This document shows, piece by piece, positions 8,332-15,685 of a stretch of 35,964 nt of DNA. The notes under the pieces were generated by a model that was not told the origin of the DNA, searched no databases, and worked only from the letters and a program-made list of their open reading frames with translations. The translations under genes were made by a program, and so were the position numbers. The stretch's first letter is position 1; each line of letters begins with the position of its first letter. This stretch comes from Gammaproteobacteria bacterium (GTDB taxonomy: Bacteria; Pseudomonadota; Gammaproteobacteria; Steroidobacterales; Woeseiaceae), in contig QOPG01000014.1 in assembly GCA_003331585.1 (NCBI GenBank), forward strand, positions 1 through 35,964, read 5' to 3'.

Positions 8332-9473
8332 ATATTGAGATTAATCCAATTTGAGTCATTTTTATGTGACTCAATTACTGCCTCAATAAAACTTACCCCA
8401 TTCAATCCATCTCTGCTTGTGGGATATAGAATATCTTTTGAGAGGGGTTTTCCGGCCTTTGCTTCAAAAAAAGCGTCTGCAATTTCACGATAAATATTAG
8501 CAAAACCTTCTAAATAACCTTCTGGGTGACCTGCTGGAATTCTAGTTAATCGGCCTGATTTATTGCTAACGTAGCTACTACCTCTTGTTAACTTCCTTGA
8601 AGGTTGATCTAAAAGATTGAGAATGAGTTCATTCGGGTTTTCTTGTTGCCATACTAGTCCGCCTTTTTCACCATAGACTTGTATTTTTAAATTATTTTCA
8701 TTTCCAGGAGCAACCTGACTTGACCAAATCATACCTCTGGCTCCTGATGCATATCGCATAAGAATGTGTGCATTATCATCTAATTCTCTATCCTTAACAA
8801 AAGAAGACAGATCTGCTGAAATTTTTTCGGGCATTTGTTGTGTCACAAAATGCGAAAGATGGAATGCATGTGTACCAATATCACCAATAGAGCCGCCAAG
8901 ACCAGATTTACTGGGATCAACACGCCATGATGCCTGCTTGTGACCTGACTTTTCAATTGGTTCAGTCAGCCAATCTTGAATATATTCAACTTGAATAATT
9001 CTTATTTCTCCTAGCTTTCCCTCTTTAACAATTTCTCTTGCTTCTCGAATAAGGGGATATCCTGAGTAATTGTAAGTAACAGCAAAAATTAAATTTGATC
9101 TTTCAGAGATATCAATCAATTCCTTTGCTTCCTCAGAATTCATTGTCATTGGTTTATCACAAATTACATTGATACCAGACTCTAGAAATATCTTTGCAAC
9201 TGGATGATGCAAATGATTTGGTGTGACTATAGAAACAAAATTTATCCCATCATCACGCTTGCTTTCTGATTTAGCCATCTCAATATAATCAGAATAACTT
9301 CTGTCTCTTGCTATACCTAGATCGAGGGCAGATCTTAAGGAACGATCTGGATCGGAACATAATGCTCCAGCACACAGAATAAATCTTTCATCCATTCTAG
9401 CTGATATTCGATGAACTTCACCAATAAAGGCGCCTTCTCCTCCTCCAACCATTCCCAATCTAATCTTATCCAT
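8328..9473 (-). CDS. Gfo/Idh/MocA family NAD(P)-dependent oxidoreductase
   Basis: A 381-residue cytosolic oxidoreductase. The N-terminal Rossmann domain shows GMVGGGEGAFIG at about residues 8-19; the catalytic-region CDKP motif (EKP in most relatives) follows VTPNHLHHP near residues 98-106. The C-terminal domain carries GSIGDIGTHAFHL, matching the D-x-G-x-H-x-x-H/D active-site signature of the family. Family members oxidise or reduce sugars and inositols, and some oxidise C3 of glycosides before their cleavage (as in the DgpA enzyme of C-glycoside metabolism). It begins 11 bases after the TIM-barrel gene and ends the leftward unit starting near 12046. The substrate remains open. Confidence 0.87.
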   Translation of the reverse strand: MDKIRLGMVGGGEGAFIGEVHRISARMDERFILCAGALCSDPDRSLRSALDLGIARDRSYSDYIEMAKSESKRDDGINFVSIVTPNHLHHPVAKIFLESGINVICDKPMTMNSEEAKELIDISERSNLIFAVTYNYSGYPLIREAREIVKEGKLGEIRIIQVEYIQDWLTEPIEKSGHKQASWRVDPSKSGLGGSIGDIGTHAFHLSHFVTQQMPEKISADLSSFVKDRELDDNAHILMRYASGARGMIWSSQVAPGNENNLKIQVYGEKGGLVWQQENPNELILNLLDQPSRKLTRGSSYVSNKSGRLTRIPAGHPEGYLEGFANIYREIADAFFEAKAGKPLSKDILYPTSRDGLNGVSFIEAVIESHKNDSNWINLNI

Positions 9474-9484
9474 ATTACTTTTAT

Positions 9485-10537
9485 TTAATCGATTCCCAAT
9501 ATTTCTTTATTATCTTCAATGTTATTATCGCCACTAGCAAAATCATCGAATGCCTTATCTGTAACCCGGATCATATTGTTTTTAATAAATTCTGAACCCT
9601 CTCTTGCGCCATCTTCAGGATGCTTGAGGCAGCACTCCCATTCTAAGACGGCCCAACCATCAAAATCATATTGAGCTAATTTAGAAAAAATCTTTTTAAA
9701 ATCCACCTGCCCATCTCCAAGAGAGCGAAATCTTCCAGCTCTATTTACCCAAGATTGATATCCGCCATAGACGCCTTGCCTTCCTGTAGCATTGAACTCA
9801 GCATCTTTAACATGGAACATCTTTATTCTTTCATGGTAGATATCAATATGATCAATATAATCCAAGCATTGCAGGACAAAATGACTTGGATCATAAAGCA
9901 TTTGGCATCTTTCGTGATGATTTACTCTATCCAAAAACATCTCAAAGGTAACACCATCATGAAGATCTTCGCCTGGATGTATCTCAAAACAGAGATTAAT
10001 CCCATTGTCTGCGAAAATATCTAAGATTGGAAGCCATCGACTTGCAAGCTCATCAAAAGCAGTCTCAATTAAACCTGATGTTCGTTGAGGCCATGGGTAA
10101 AAATATGGCCAAGCTAAAGCACCTGAGAATGTGACATGATCAGAAAGGTTTAGATTATTTGAAGCTTTTGCCGCCATTTTTAATTGCTCTACCGCCCAGG
10201 CTTGTCTTTTTTTTGGATTTTTATGTACTTTTGGGTCAGAAAATGGATCGAATAAAGAATCATATGCGGGATGCACAGCTATTAATTGTCCCTGTAAATG
10301 TGTAGATAATTCAGTAACTTGTATATTATACTTACTTAATTTTCCCTTAAGATCTTCGCAGTAAGATTTGCTTTCAGAAGCTAATTTAAGATCAAATAAT
10401 CTTGAATCCCATGAAGGGATCTGTATTCCTTTGAACCCATAATCAGAAGCCCACTTAGCAATGCTTTCAATACTGTTGAATGGTGGATCATCACTGGCAA
10501 ACTGAGCTAAAAATATTGCTGGACCTTTCATTGTCAC
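9485..10537 (-). CDS. Cytosolic TIM-barrel sugar phosphate isomerase/epimerase-like protein
   Basis: A 350-residue AP-endonuclease-2 type TIM-barrel protein without a signal peptide, hence cytosolic, in contrast to the two exported relatives to its left. Ligand-type motifs are CFEIHPGED (about residues 182-190), MLYDPSHFV, MFHVKDAEF and the C-terminal VLEWECCLKHPEDGARE. It is longer than typical isomerases (260-290 residues), with an extra segment after residue 60 and an acidic tail of about 40 residues. The start is supported by GGAG five bases before the first ATG; the second ATG, two codons on, is less well placed. It is paired with the Gfo/Idh gene, a common arrangement for sugar or inositol catabolism. 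Confidence 0.85.
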   Translation of the reverse strand: MTMKGPAIFLAQFASDDPPFNSIESIAKWASDYGFKGIQIPSWDSRLFDLKLASESKSYCEDLKGKLSKYNIQVTELSTHLQGQLIAVHPAYDSLFDPFSDPKVHKNPKKRQAWAVEQLKMAAKASNNLNLSDHVTFSGALAWPYFYPWPQRTSGLIETAFDELASRWLPILDIFADNGINLCFEIHPGEDLHDGVTFEMFLDRVNHHERCQMLYDPSHFVLQCLDYIDHIDIYHERIKMFHVKDAEFNATGRQGVYGGYQSWVNRAGRFRSLGDGQVDFKKIFSKLAQYDFDGWAVLEWECCLKHPEDGAREGSEFIKNNMIRVTDKAFDDFASGDNNIEDNKEILGID

Positions 10538-10559
10538 TCCAAATTGATTTTATCTCTAA

Positions 10560-11639
10560 TTAGTATCTGCGGTGACCGCGCTTAATATATTCATCAAAAT
10601 CACCTTCTTCGTAAATCTGCCTATAAAATGAATCAGGATCACATAACAAAGGAAAGACAACGCTCTCGTCTTTAACTCTCTTCCATTTAACAGTAGAGAC
10701 AGGTGGAGTTTTGTAATTTTCTGGATCATATAAGGTCATATGTACATTCAATATACCATCTTCATCCATTTCAAATCGTTCAACTATTTCCGAATTTGAA
10801 GAAATAGGATTGCCCATAAAACCCCTTACAGATGGCATAAGATTCTTTGTTCTAACAACTAAAGTTTCATTTTCCCAAGTTCCTGATGAAAACCCAAGAG
10901 GATACCAATCAGAATATTTGGGAGGGACTCTATCATCTAAATAAATTCTTCTTACTTCTGAACTTGTAATTATTGTAATTTTATTTTTATCCTGAAATAT
11001 TTCAGGCGCACTTCCAAACCCATTTACAAAACCAGATGAAACGCATCTTTGTCTAGGTAAATCCAATTCAACATTAAATTCTTCATTCCATTTTTTCGCC
11101 TTATCAGTTAAATCCATTGTCCATCGGCGCATTCCTCGCTCAACTATGCCCCATTTTCCCGTAAAATTAATTTTCTGATTACTTGGTTTTGCAGTTACTG
11201 ATTCTTTTTCTAGTCTTTTGGCGGTCCATGACCCTTCTGGAAATGGACATCCAAGAGGGATTTTCTGACACAATAATTTTTGTTCTTCTGTGATATCATT
11301 TTCTGGGCCAAAAACTCCGCTCATTTCACCTTTGATCATTGTTCCGCGAAAATACCTCTCAAACGGCATACTTCCTCCAGTCCAGTCATCTGCTGCCATT
11401 TCAATACTATCGTTATTAATTTTGATTTTTATCGGACCGCCCTGAATATAAGCAATATATATTCCATTTTCATTTTGAATTTTCAAAAAACCATCTTGAT
11501 TTCTTTTCCCCCCGGTTTCTTGAGTTATTCTTATTTGCCAGTCGCCCTCAAAATTAAATTCTTGGGCATTTGTATTACTAGATATTAAAAAGAAGTGTAA
11601 TAAAAAAATAATAAGTTTGGTTGAGAATTTTATAAGCAT
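10560..11639 (-). CDS. Exported protein of unknown function, paired with DUF6152 protein
   Basis: A 359-residue protein with a Sec signal (hydrophobic stretch to about residue 25, ending N-A-Q). The N-terminal part (about 27-150) is beta-rich and begins EFNFEGDWQIRI. The C-terminal part (about 155-350) contains a pattern I recognise from an uncharacterised group of exported gammaproteobacterial proteins: RRIYLDDR followed after some 15 residues by GFSSGTWENETLVVRT. No catalytic motif could be identified. It overlaps the DUF6152 gene so that the stop and start share bases (TGATG); a TTG one codon earlier is possible. The 22-base gap to the TIM-barrel gene suggests one transcript with the sugar genes. 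I cannot name a function. Confidence 0.75.
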   Translation of the reverse strand: MLIKFSTKLIIFLLHFFLISSNTNAQEFNFEGDWQIRITQETGGKRNQDGFLKIQNENGIYIAYIQGGPIKIKINNDSIEMAADDWTGGSMPFERYFRGTMIKGEMSGVFGPENDITEEQKLLCQKIPLGCPFPEGSWTAKRLEKESVTAKPSNQKINFTGKWGIVERGMRRWTMDLTDKAKKWNEEFNVELDLPRQRCVSSGFVNGFGSAPEIFQDKNKITIITSSEVRRIYLDDRVPPKYSDWYPLGFSSGTWENETLVVRTKNLMPSVRGFMGNPISSNSEIVERFEMDEDGILNVHMTLYDPENYKTPPVSTVKWKRVKDESVVFPLLCDPDSFYRQIYEEGDFDEYIKRGHRRY

Positions 11640-12046
11640 CAATTAACACCAGGTACTTTATTTTCAAGTATTCTTCCGTCACTCATAATTATTTTTCTAA
11701 TAAATAACTTTGGTGAACCATCGTAAGTTGGGTCGCCTGACATAATAATTTTTTCACCCACTTGAAGTGAATCTCTTGTCCATCCCGCCCTCCTCAGCAT
11801 TGATGGATTATGGCCGTGAGTATTCCAAACTACCTTGGTTCCATATTTATCAGTTACTTCCACGAAAAATCTTACGTGAGGATTCTTAAACCAAACCTCT
11901 TTTACAATACCTTCTATTGTTAATGAACCGTTTATATCGTATTCAGCAAATACGGAATGGTGGGATTGAGCTGACGTATTAACGAACAACGCAATTAAGA
12001 AAGTTATGAAATATTTATTTTTAATAATGCAGCCCTCGAAAAACAA
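11639..12046 (-). CDS. DUF6152 family exported protein
   Basis: A small exported protein (135 residues from a TTG at 12046) matching the DUF6152 family: after the signal peptide the mature part starts with SHHSVFAEYD, followed by ITIEG-type strand and FKNPHVRFFVEV, then GHNPSMLRRAGW and a DPTYDGSP...I-x-x-DG ending. The function of the family is unknown. The start is doubtful. The TTG lacks a ribosome binding site, whereas GAGGG (12033-12037) is spaced seven bases before an ATT codon at 12023-12025 that would give an ideal signal peptide (K-N-K then a hydrophobic core). With that start the protein is 128 residues. It heads the leftward unit containing the unknown exported protein, TIM-barrel protein and Gfo/Idh gene. 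Confidence 0.82.
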   Translation of the reverse strand: MFFEGCIIKNKYFITFLIALFVNTSAQSHHSVFAEYDINGSLTIEGIVKEVWFKNPHVRFFVEVTDKYGTKVVWNTHGHNPSMLRRAGWTRDSLQVGEKIIMSGDPTYDGSPKLFIRKIIMSDGRILENKVPGVN

Positions 12047-12195
12047 TTTAATTGAAAGTATCTTGTTGGCACTGTATAAATTGATTTAAATGAAATAATT
12101 TATTTATAGTGGACAATTAATTTAAAACCTCTTACCACAATAATACTTATAGAATAAAAAGTCATATTTAACAATTCAACATCACAGGAAAAGTT

Positions 12196-13329
12196 ATGAA
12201 AAACTCAATAAATCGTCGAAAATTTATCATTGGAAGTACAGCGATGGGAATTGCTTCTGGAGTCTCAGCTAACGTTAATGCACAAACACCTATGGTAAAA
12301 AAGGGAAGTATTAAGCCCGTCGTAGTTGCATCAGGCAACGGTCACACCATGAAAAATGGAGGAAAATTCAATTGTGTTGAAACGGCATTTAATAAAATTG
12401 TTAAGGGTGACGACGTTCTTGATTCTCTTATTGAGGGTGTAAATATTGTTGAGCTTGATCCGCTTGATGCAAGTGTCGGTTATGGTGGACGTCCTAATGC
12501 TAATGGTATTGTTCAGCTGGATTCATGTTGTATGCATGGCCCTAAGAAACAGGCGGGAGGTGTTGGTGCTCTGGAAGGGGTAAGGATGCCATCTCTTGTA
12601 GCGAGAGATGTGATGAAAAAAACAGATCATCATTTGATCGTAGGTAAAGGTGCGCAGGATTTTGCAAGAAATATGGGATATGAAATTGAGGATGATCTAA
12701 ATTCTGACCGATCAAGAAAAATGTGGCTAGATTGGAAAAGAAGAATCGATCCCGAACACTATTTGGATCCTGAAAAAAGAGAAGTGGCCGGAAGAAATGC
12801 CGCCATGGATATGATTAAGGAAGGAATTATTCCTGAAGACGAATACTATGGAACAATTAATTGCAATGGGATTAATGCAAATGGTGACATATGCGGTGTA
12901 ACAACGACCAGTGGATTAGCTTGGAAAATACCAAGCCGTGTTGGTGATTCTCCAATTCTTGGTGCAGGTCTCTATGTGGATGGAAATTACGGAGCTGCTG
13001 GCTCAACAGGCAGAGGTGAAGCCAATCTTTATGGTTTATGCTCCTTTTTAATTGTTGAAGAAATGCGAAGAGGTTCACATCCTCTAGATGCTGGCATGGC
13101 GGCATTAAAAAGAATACAAGAAAATACCATAGAAAAGAGATTATTGAATGAGAGAGGTTTACCTAATTTTAGTGTGAATTTTTATGTAATAGATAAGCAA
13201 GGAAGGTACGCTGGAGTAACACTTTATGGAGAATCCTCTAGTGGTGAACCCAGAAAATATGCTGTTTGCGATGAAAATGGCTCAAGACTGGAAGACTTGG
13301 AGCCTTTGCTTAGCGGAAGTTCAGCTTGA
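12196..13329 (+). CDS. Tat-exported N4-glycosylasparaginase/isoaspartyl peptidase family Ntn-hydrolase
   Basis: A 377-residue member of the asparaginase_2 family, which self-cleaves to expose a catalytic threonine. A twin-arginine signal (NRRKFIIG, cleavage region near N-A-Q at 28-30) precedes the catalytic domain. The likely nucleophile is Thr220 in YGTINC, aligned by the conserved downstream blocks TTSGLAWKIPSRVGDSPI (about 237-254) and GAGLYVD. Glycosylasparaginases usually have Asp-Thr at the cleavage point and plant-type asparaginases Gly-Thr; here it is Gly-Thr, although RVGDSPIPGAGAY-like context is closer to glycosylasparaginase. The reaction would be removal of an amide-linked group from asparagine or isoaspartyl residues in the periplasm. 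AGGA precedes the ATG. It converges with the antiporter gene. Confidence 0.85.
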   Translation: MKNSINRRKFIIGSTAMGIASGVSANVNAQTPMVKKGSIKPVVVASGNGHTMKNGGKFNCVETAFNKIVKGDDVLDSLIEGVNIVELDPLDASVGYGGRPNANGIVQLDSCCMHGPKKQAGGVGALEGVRMPSLVARDVMKKTDHHLIVGKGAQDFARNMGYEIEDDLNSDRSRKMWLDWKRRIDPEHYLDPEKREVAGRNAAMDMIKEGIIPEDEYYGTINCNGINANGDICGVTTTSGLAWKIPSRVGDSPILGAGLYVDGNYGAAGSTGRGEANLYGLCSFLIVEEMRRGSHPLDAGMAALKRIQENTIEKRLLNERGLPNFSVNFYVIDKQGRYAGVTLYGESSSGEPRKYAVCDENGSRLEDLEPLLSGSSA

Positions 13330-13337
13330 TTTAAGGG

Positions 13338-14744
13338 CTAGCTTATAGATATATAAGTGATAACAGTGATAACACCGATCAATAAAGCATAGGGTAGCTG
13401 TGTAACCACGTGATCAATATGATCACTGCCTGCGCCAACTGAAGAGAGTACAGTGGTATCCGAGACCGGGGATGCGTTATCTCCAAAAATACCTCCTCCT
13501 GCTATAGCCGCAATTGTCTGCAGTATAAGTGAATTCACTTCCCCATCGGTGAGTGCGTAAGCTAGTGGCAACACTATTGGTATCGTCATTGCATAGGCGC
13601 CCCATGAAGTTCCAGTAGCAAAAGAAATACTTGCTGTCACAATAAATGCCGCAAGAATTAAAGTTGTATTACTTAAATCTTTAGAAAACAAATCAATAAT
13701 CAAATTGGCCGCGCCAAGTTCAGACGTAACAGCATTAAGCGAGTAAGCCAAAGCAATAATCAAAAGTGCCGCTGAAACACCCTTCATGCCTGAAACAATA
13801 ATATCACCAGCATCAACAGCATTTTTCAGCCTGCCTTTCACTGAAGAAGTAATCATCAGATATGTAACTGCGAGCATAAAGGCCTCAACAATCTTAACGC
13901 TGCCTAAAAAAATTACGCTTACAATACCGACACCAAAAATTAATATTATTGGGACTAGTAATTCTACGATAAGTGATGGAGGGTTATTTAGCTTTGCACT
14001 TATATCAATATTGTCATCCTCAGAGATTAGAGGTGAGGAGCCTGGTCTAAATAAAGCTCCTGTTTTTTTTACCCTTTCCTCAGCTGCCCTCATTGGCCCG
14101 AAATCAGGAATTAACCCTACGCAGATCAAAAATGTAAATATCAATAAAAATATTGGATAGAAATTGTATGGTATTGCAGCAATATATATTGATAAGGCCT
14201 GCTCGATTGACTGTATAGGACCTGCTTGTGCCGCAATGAGACTTGAGACATAAGCTCCCCAAGCTGTAAAAGGAAAAAGAATGCATACTGAAGCCGTGGT
14301 TGCATCAAGTATAAAGGCCAATTTTTCTCTTGGTATGAGGGATCGATCTGATATAGGTCTTATAATTGCACCCGTTAAAAGTGGACTGAAGTAATCATCC
14401 ACTATCATGAAGCCCATAAACCACGATGAAACCTCGACTCTTTTTCTGTCTTGCTTTTTGGACATCACTCGCTCTGCCAATACAGTCAAAACTCCTGATT
14501 TCTTGAACAGTTCAAATAAAATACCTATGAGGATTATAATTTGACAGATCCATATAAAATCAGCATTGCCTAGCGATTTTTGAAATATCTCATTTAAACC
14601 AACACCAGGAAGCATCCCGATCATTAGAGTTCCGGTAAACGTTCCAATAATCATTGCGATCATGGCTGAGCGCATCATAAAAGCGAAAATTAGAGTAACC
14701 AAAAGTGGAATTAGTGGATAGTATTCCCATTGAGAAAGAAACAT
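13338..14744 (-). CDS. NhaC-family Na+/H+ antiporter
   Basis: A 468-residue membrane protein with about 11-12 hydrophobic segments matching the NhaC ion antiporter family. The most telling blocks are FATGTSWGAYAMTIPIVLPLA (about 372-392) and GGGIFGDNASPVSDTT (about 417-432), the usual signature of these sodium/proton exchangers. A VDDYFSPLLTGAIIRP loop near residues 114-129 is also typical. Some relatives exchange organic acids or arginine for sodium, so amino-acid or malate/lactate exchange is possible. It is divergent from the exported FAH-family gene across a spacer holding a perfect 12-bp inverted repeat, and convergent with the asparaginase-like gene (8 bases between stops). Confidence 0.87.
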   Translation of the reverse strand: MFLSQWEYYPLIPLLVTLIFAFMMRSAMIAMIIGTFTGTLMIGMLPGVGLNEIFQKSLGNADFIWICQIIILIGILFELFKKSGVLTVLAERVMSKKQDRKRVEVSSWFMGFMIVDDYFSPLLTGAIIRPISDRSLIPREKLAFILDATTASVCILFPFTAWGAYVSSLIAAQAGPIQSIEQALSIYIAAIPYNFYPIFLLIFTFLICVGLIPDFGPMRAAEERVKKTGALFRPGSSPLISEDDNIDISAKLNNPPSLIVELLVPIILIFGVGIVSVIFLGSVKIVEAFMLAVTYLMITSSVKGRLKNAVDAGDIIVSGMKGVSAALLIIALAYSLNAVTSELGAANLIIDLFSKDLSNTTLILAAFIVTASISFATGTSWGAYAMTIPIVLPLAYALTDGEVNSLILQTIAAIAGGGIFGDNASPVSDTTVLSSVGAGSDHIDHVVTQLPYALLIGVITVITYISIS

Positions 14745-14769
14745 TGAAAAGAAAACCTCAAAACATTAG

Positions 14770-14802
14770 ATTTACTATATAATATCAATATATATAGTAA
14801 AT
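14770..14802. promoter_or_regulatory. 12-bp perfect inverted repeat, candidate operator
   Basis: ATTTACTATATA at 14770-14781 is matched by its exact reverse complement at 14791-14802 across a 9-base spacer. An 8-bp palindrome TGTATACA follows at 14804-14811. The pair sits centrally in the spacer between the divergent antiporter and FAH-family genes, where a dimeric repressor could control both. The AT-rich sequence raises the chance of coincidental symmetry, and no regulator gene is adjacent, so the role is inference. Confidence 0.45.
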
Positions 14803-14849
14803 ATGTATACAATGAACAACAGTAAAACATTATTAATAAGGGCGTGAAA

Positions 14850-15680
14850 ATGAAAATTAATAAAACCAACCAACTCATCCTCATTTTTCTATCATCATTA
14901 TTTATGAATCAAAGCTTAAATGCTGAGATTAATAAGTACATTAGATACTCACATAATAATGATATTAATTATGGCATCGTAAGTAATGATATGGTTCTCG
15001 AGCTTACAAAAGCCCCATACCTTGGTGGCATTCAAACTGGCAAGAAAATTCAACTCAATAACGTTCAACTATTAGCGCCTGCCGAGCCATCAAAAGTTCT
15101 TGCTGTCGGTTTCAACTATCATAGTCATAGGGGTGACCTTGAATTACCTTCACATCCACCAATATTTTTAAAACTTCCAAGTTCTATCATAGGTCCAAAC
15201 GAAAACATAATTTATCATAGCGGAATCACCGATTTACACTATGAGGCTGAATTGGTTGCTGTTATCGGAAAAAGAGCGAGCAAAATCTCAAAAGAAGAAG
15301 CAAGTGATTATATCTTTGGTGTGACTGCGGGTAATGATGTCAGCGCTAGAAACTGGCAAGCAGAAGATCTGCAATGGTTTAGAGGTAAGGCATCTGACAC
15401 ATTTTCACCTCTGGGCCCAATGATTGTATCAGGATTAAATTATAAAGATCTGCTTGTTGAGTCAAAATTAAATGGTAAAACGATGCAATCTCAAAGAACA
15501 AAAGACCACATTCATGACATTGATGCCATTGTTAGTCACATTAGCCAAACAGTTACTCTTGAACCGGGAGATGTAATTTATACTGGAACTCCAGGTACCA
15601 CCAGCTCCATGGTTCCAGGTGATATTATAGAAATAACAGTTGAAGGTGTGGGAATTCTTAAAAATACAATCAGCAAATAA
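14850..15680 (+). CDS. Exported fumarylacetoacetate hydrolase (FAH) family protein
   Basis: A 276-residue protein with an N-terminal signal peptide (hydrophobic core about residues 7-22, ending L-N-A) followed by a complete FAH-type domain. Visible family blocks are KVLAVGFNYHSH, the metal-binding YEAELVAVIGKRA (about 127-139), GVTAGNDVSARNWQ, FSPLGPMIV and the closing LEPGDVIYTGTPG. Family enzymes cleave or decarboxylate acylpyruvate-type compounds in the cytosol using a divalent metal; an exported version is unusual. The ATG at 14850 is preferred over a GTG at 14844 because AAGGG lies seven bases before it. The MscS gene begins six bases downstream, so the two are probably co-transcribed. 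Confidence 0.85.
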   Translation: MKINKTNQLILIFLSSLFMNQSLNAEINKYIRYSHNNDINYGIVSNDMVLELTKAPYLGGIQTGKKIQLNNVQLLAPAEPSKVLAVGFNYHSHRGDLELPSHPPIFLKLPSSIIGPNENIIYHSGITDLHYEAELVAVIGKRASKISKEEASDYIFGVTAGNDVSARNWQAEDLQWFRGKASDTFSPLGPMIVSGLNYKDLLVESKLNGKTMQSQRTKDHIHDIDAIVSHISQTVTLEPGDVIYTGTPGTTSSMVPGDIIEITVEGVGILKNTISK

Positions 15681-15685
15681 AAAAC

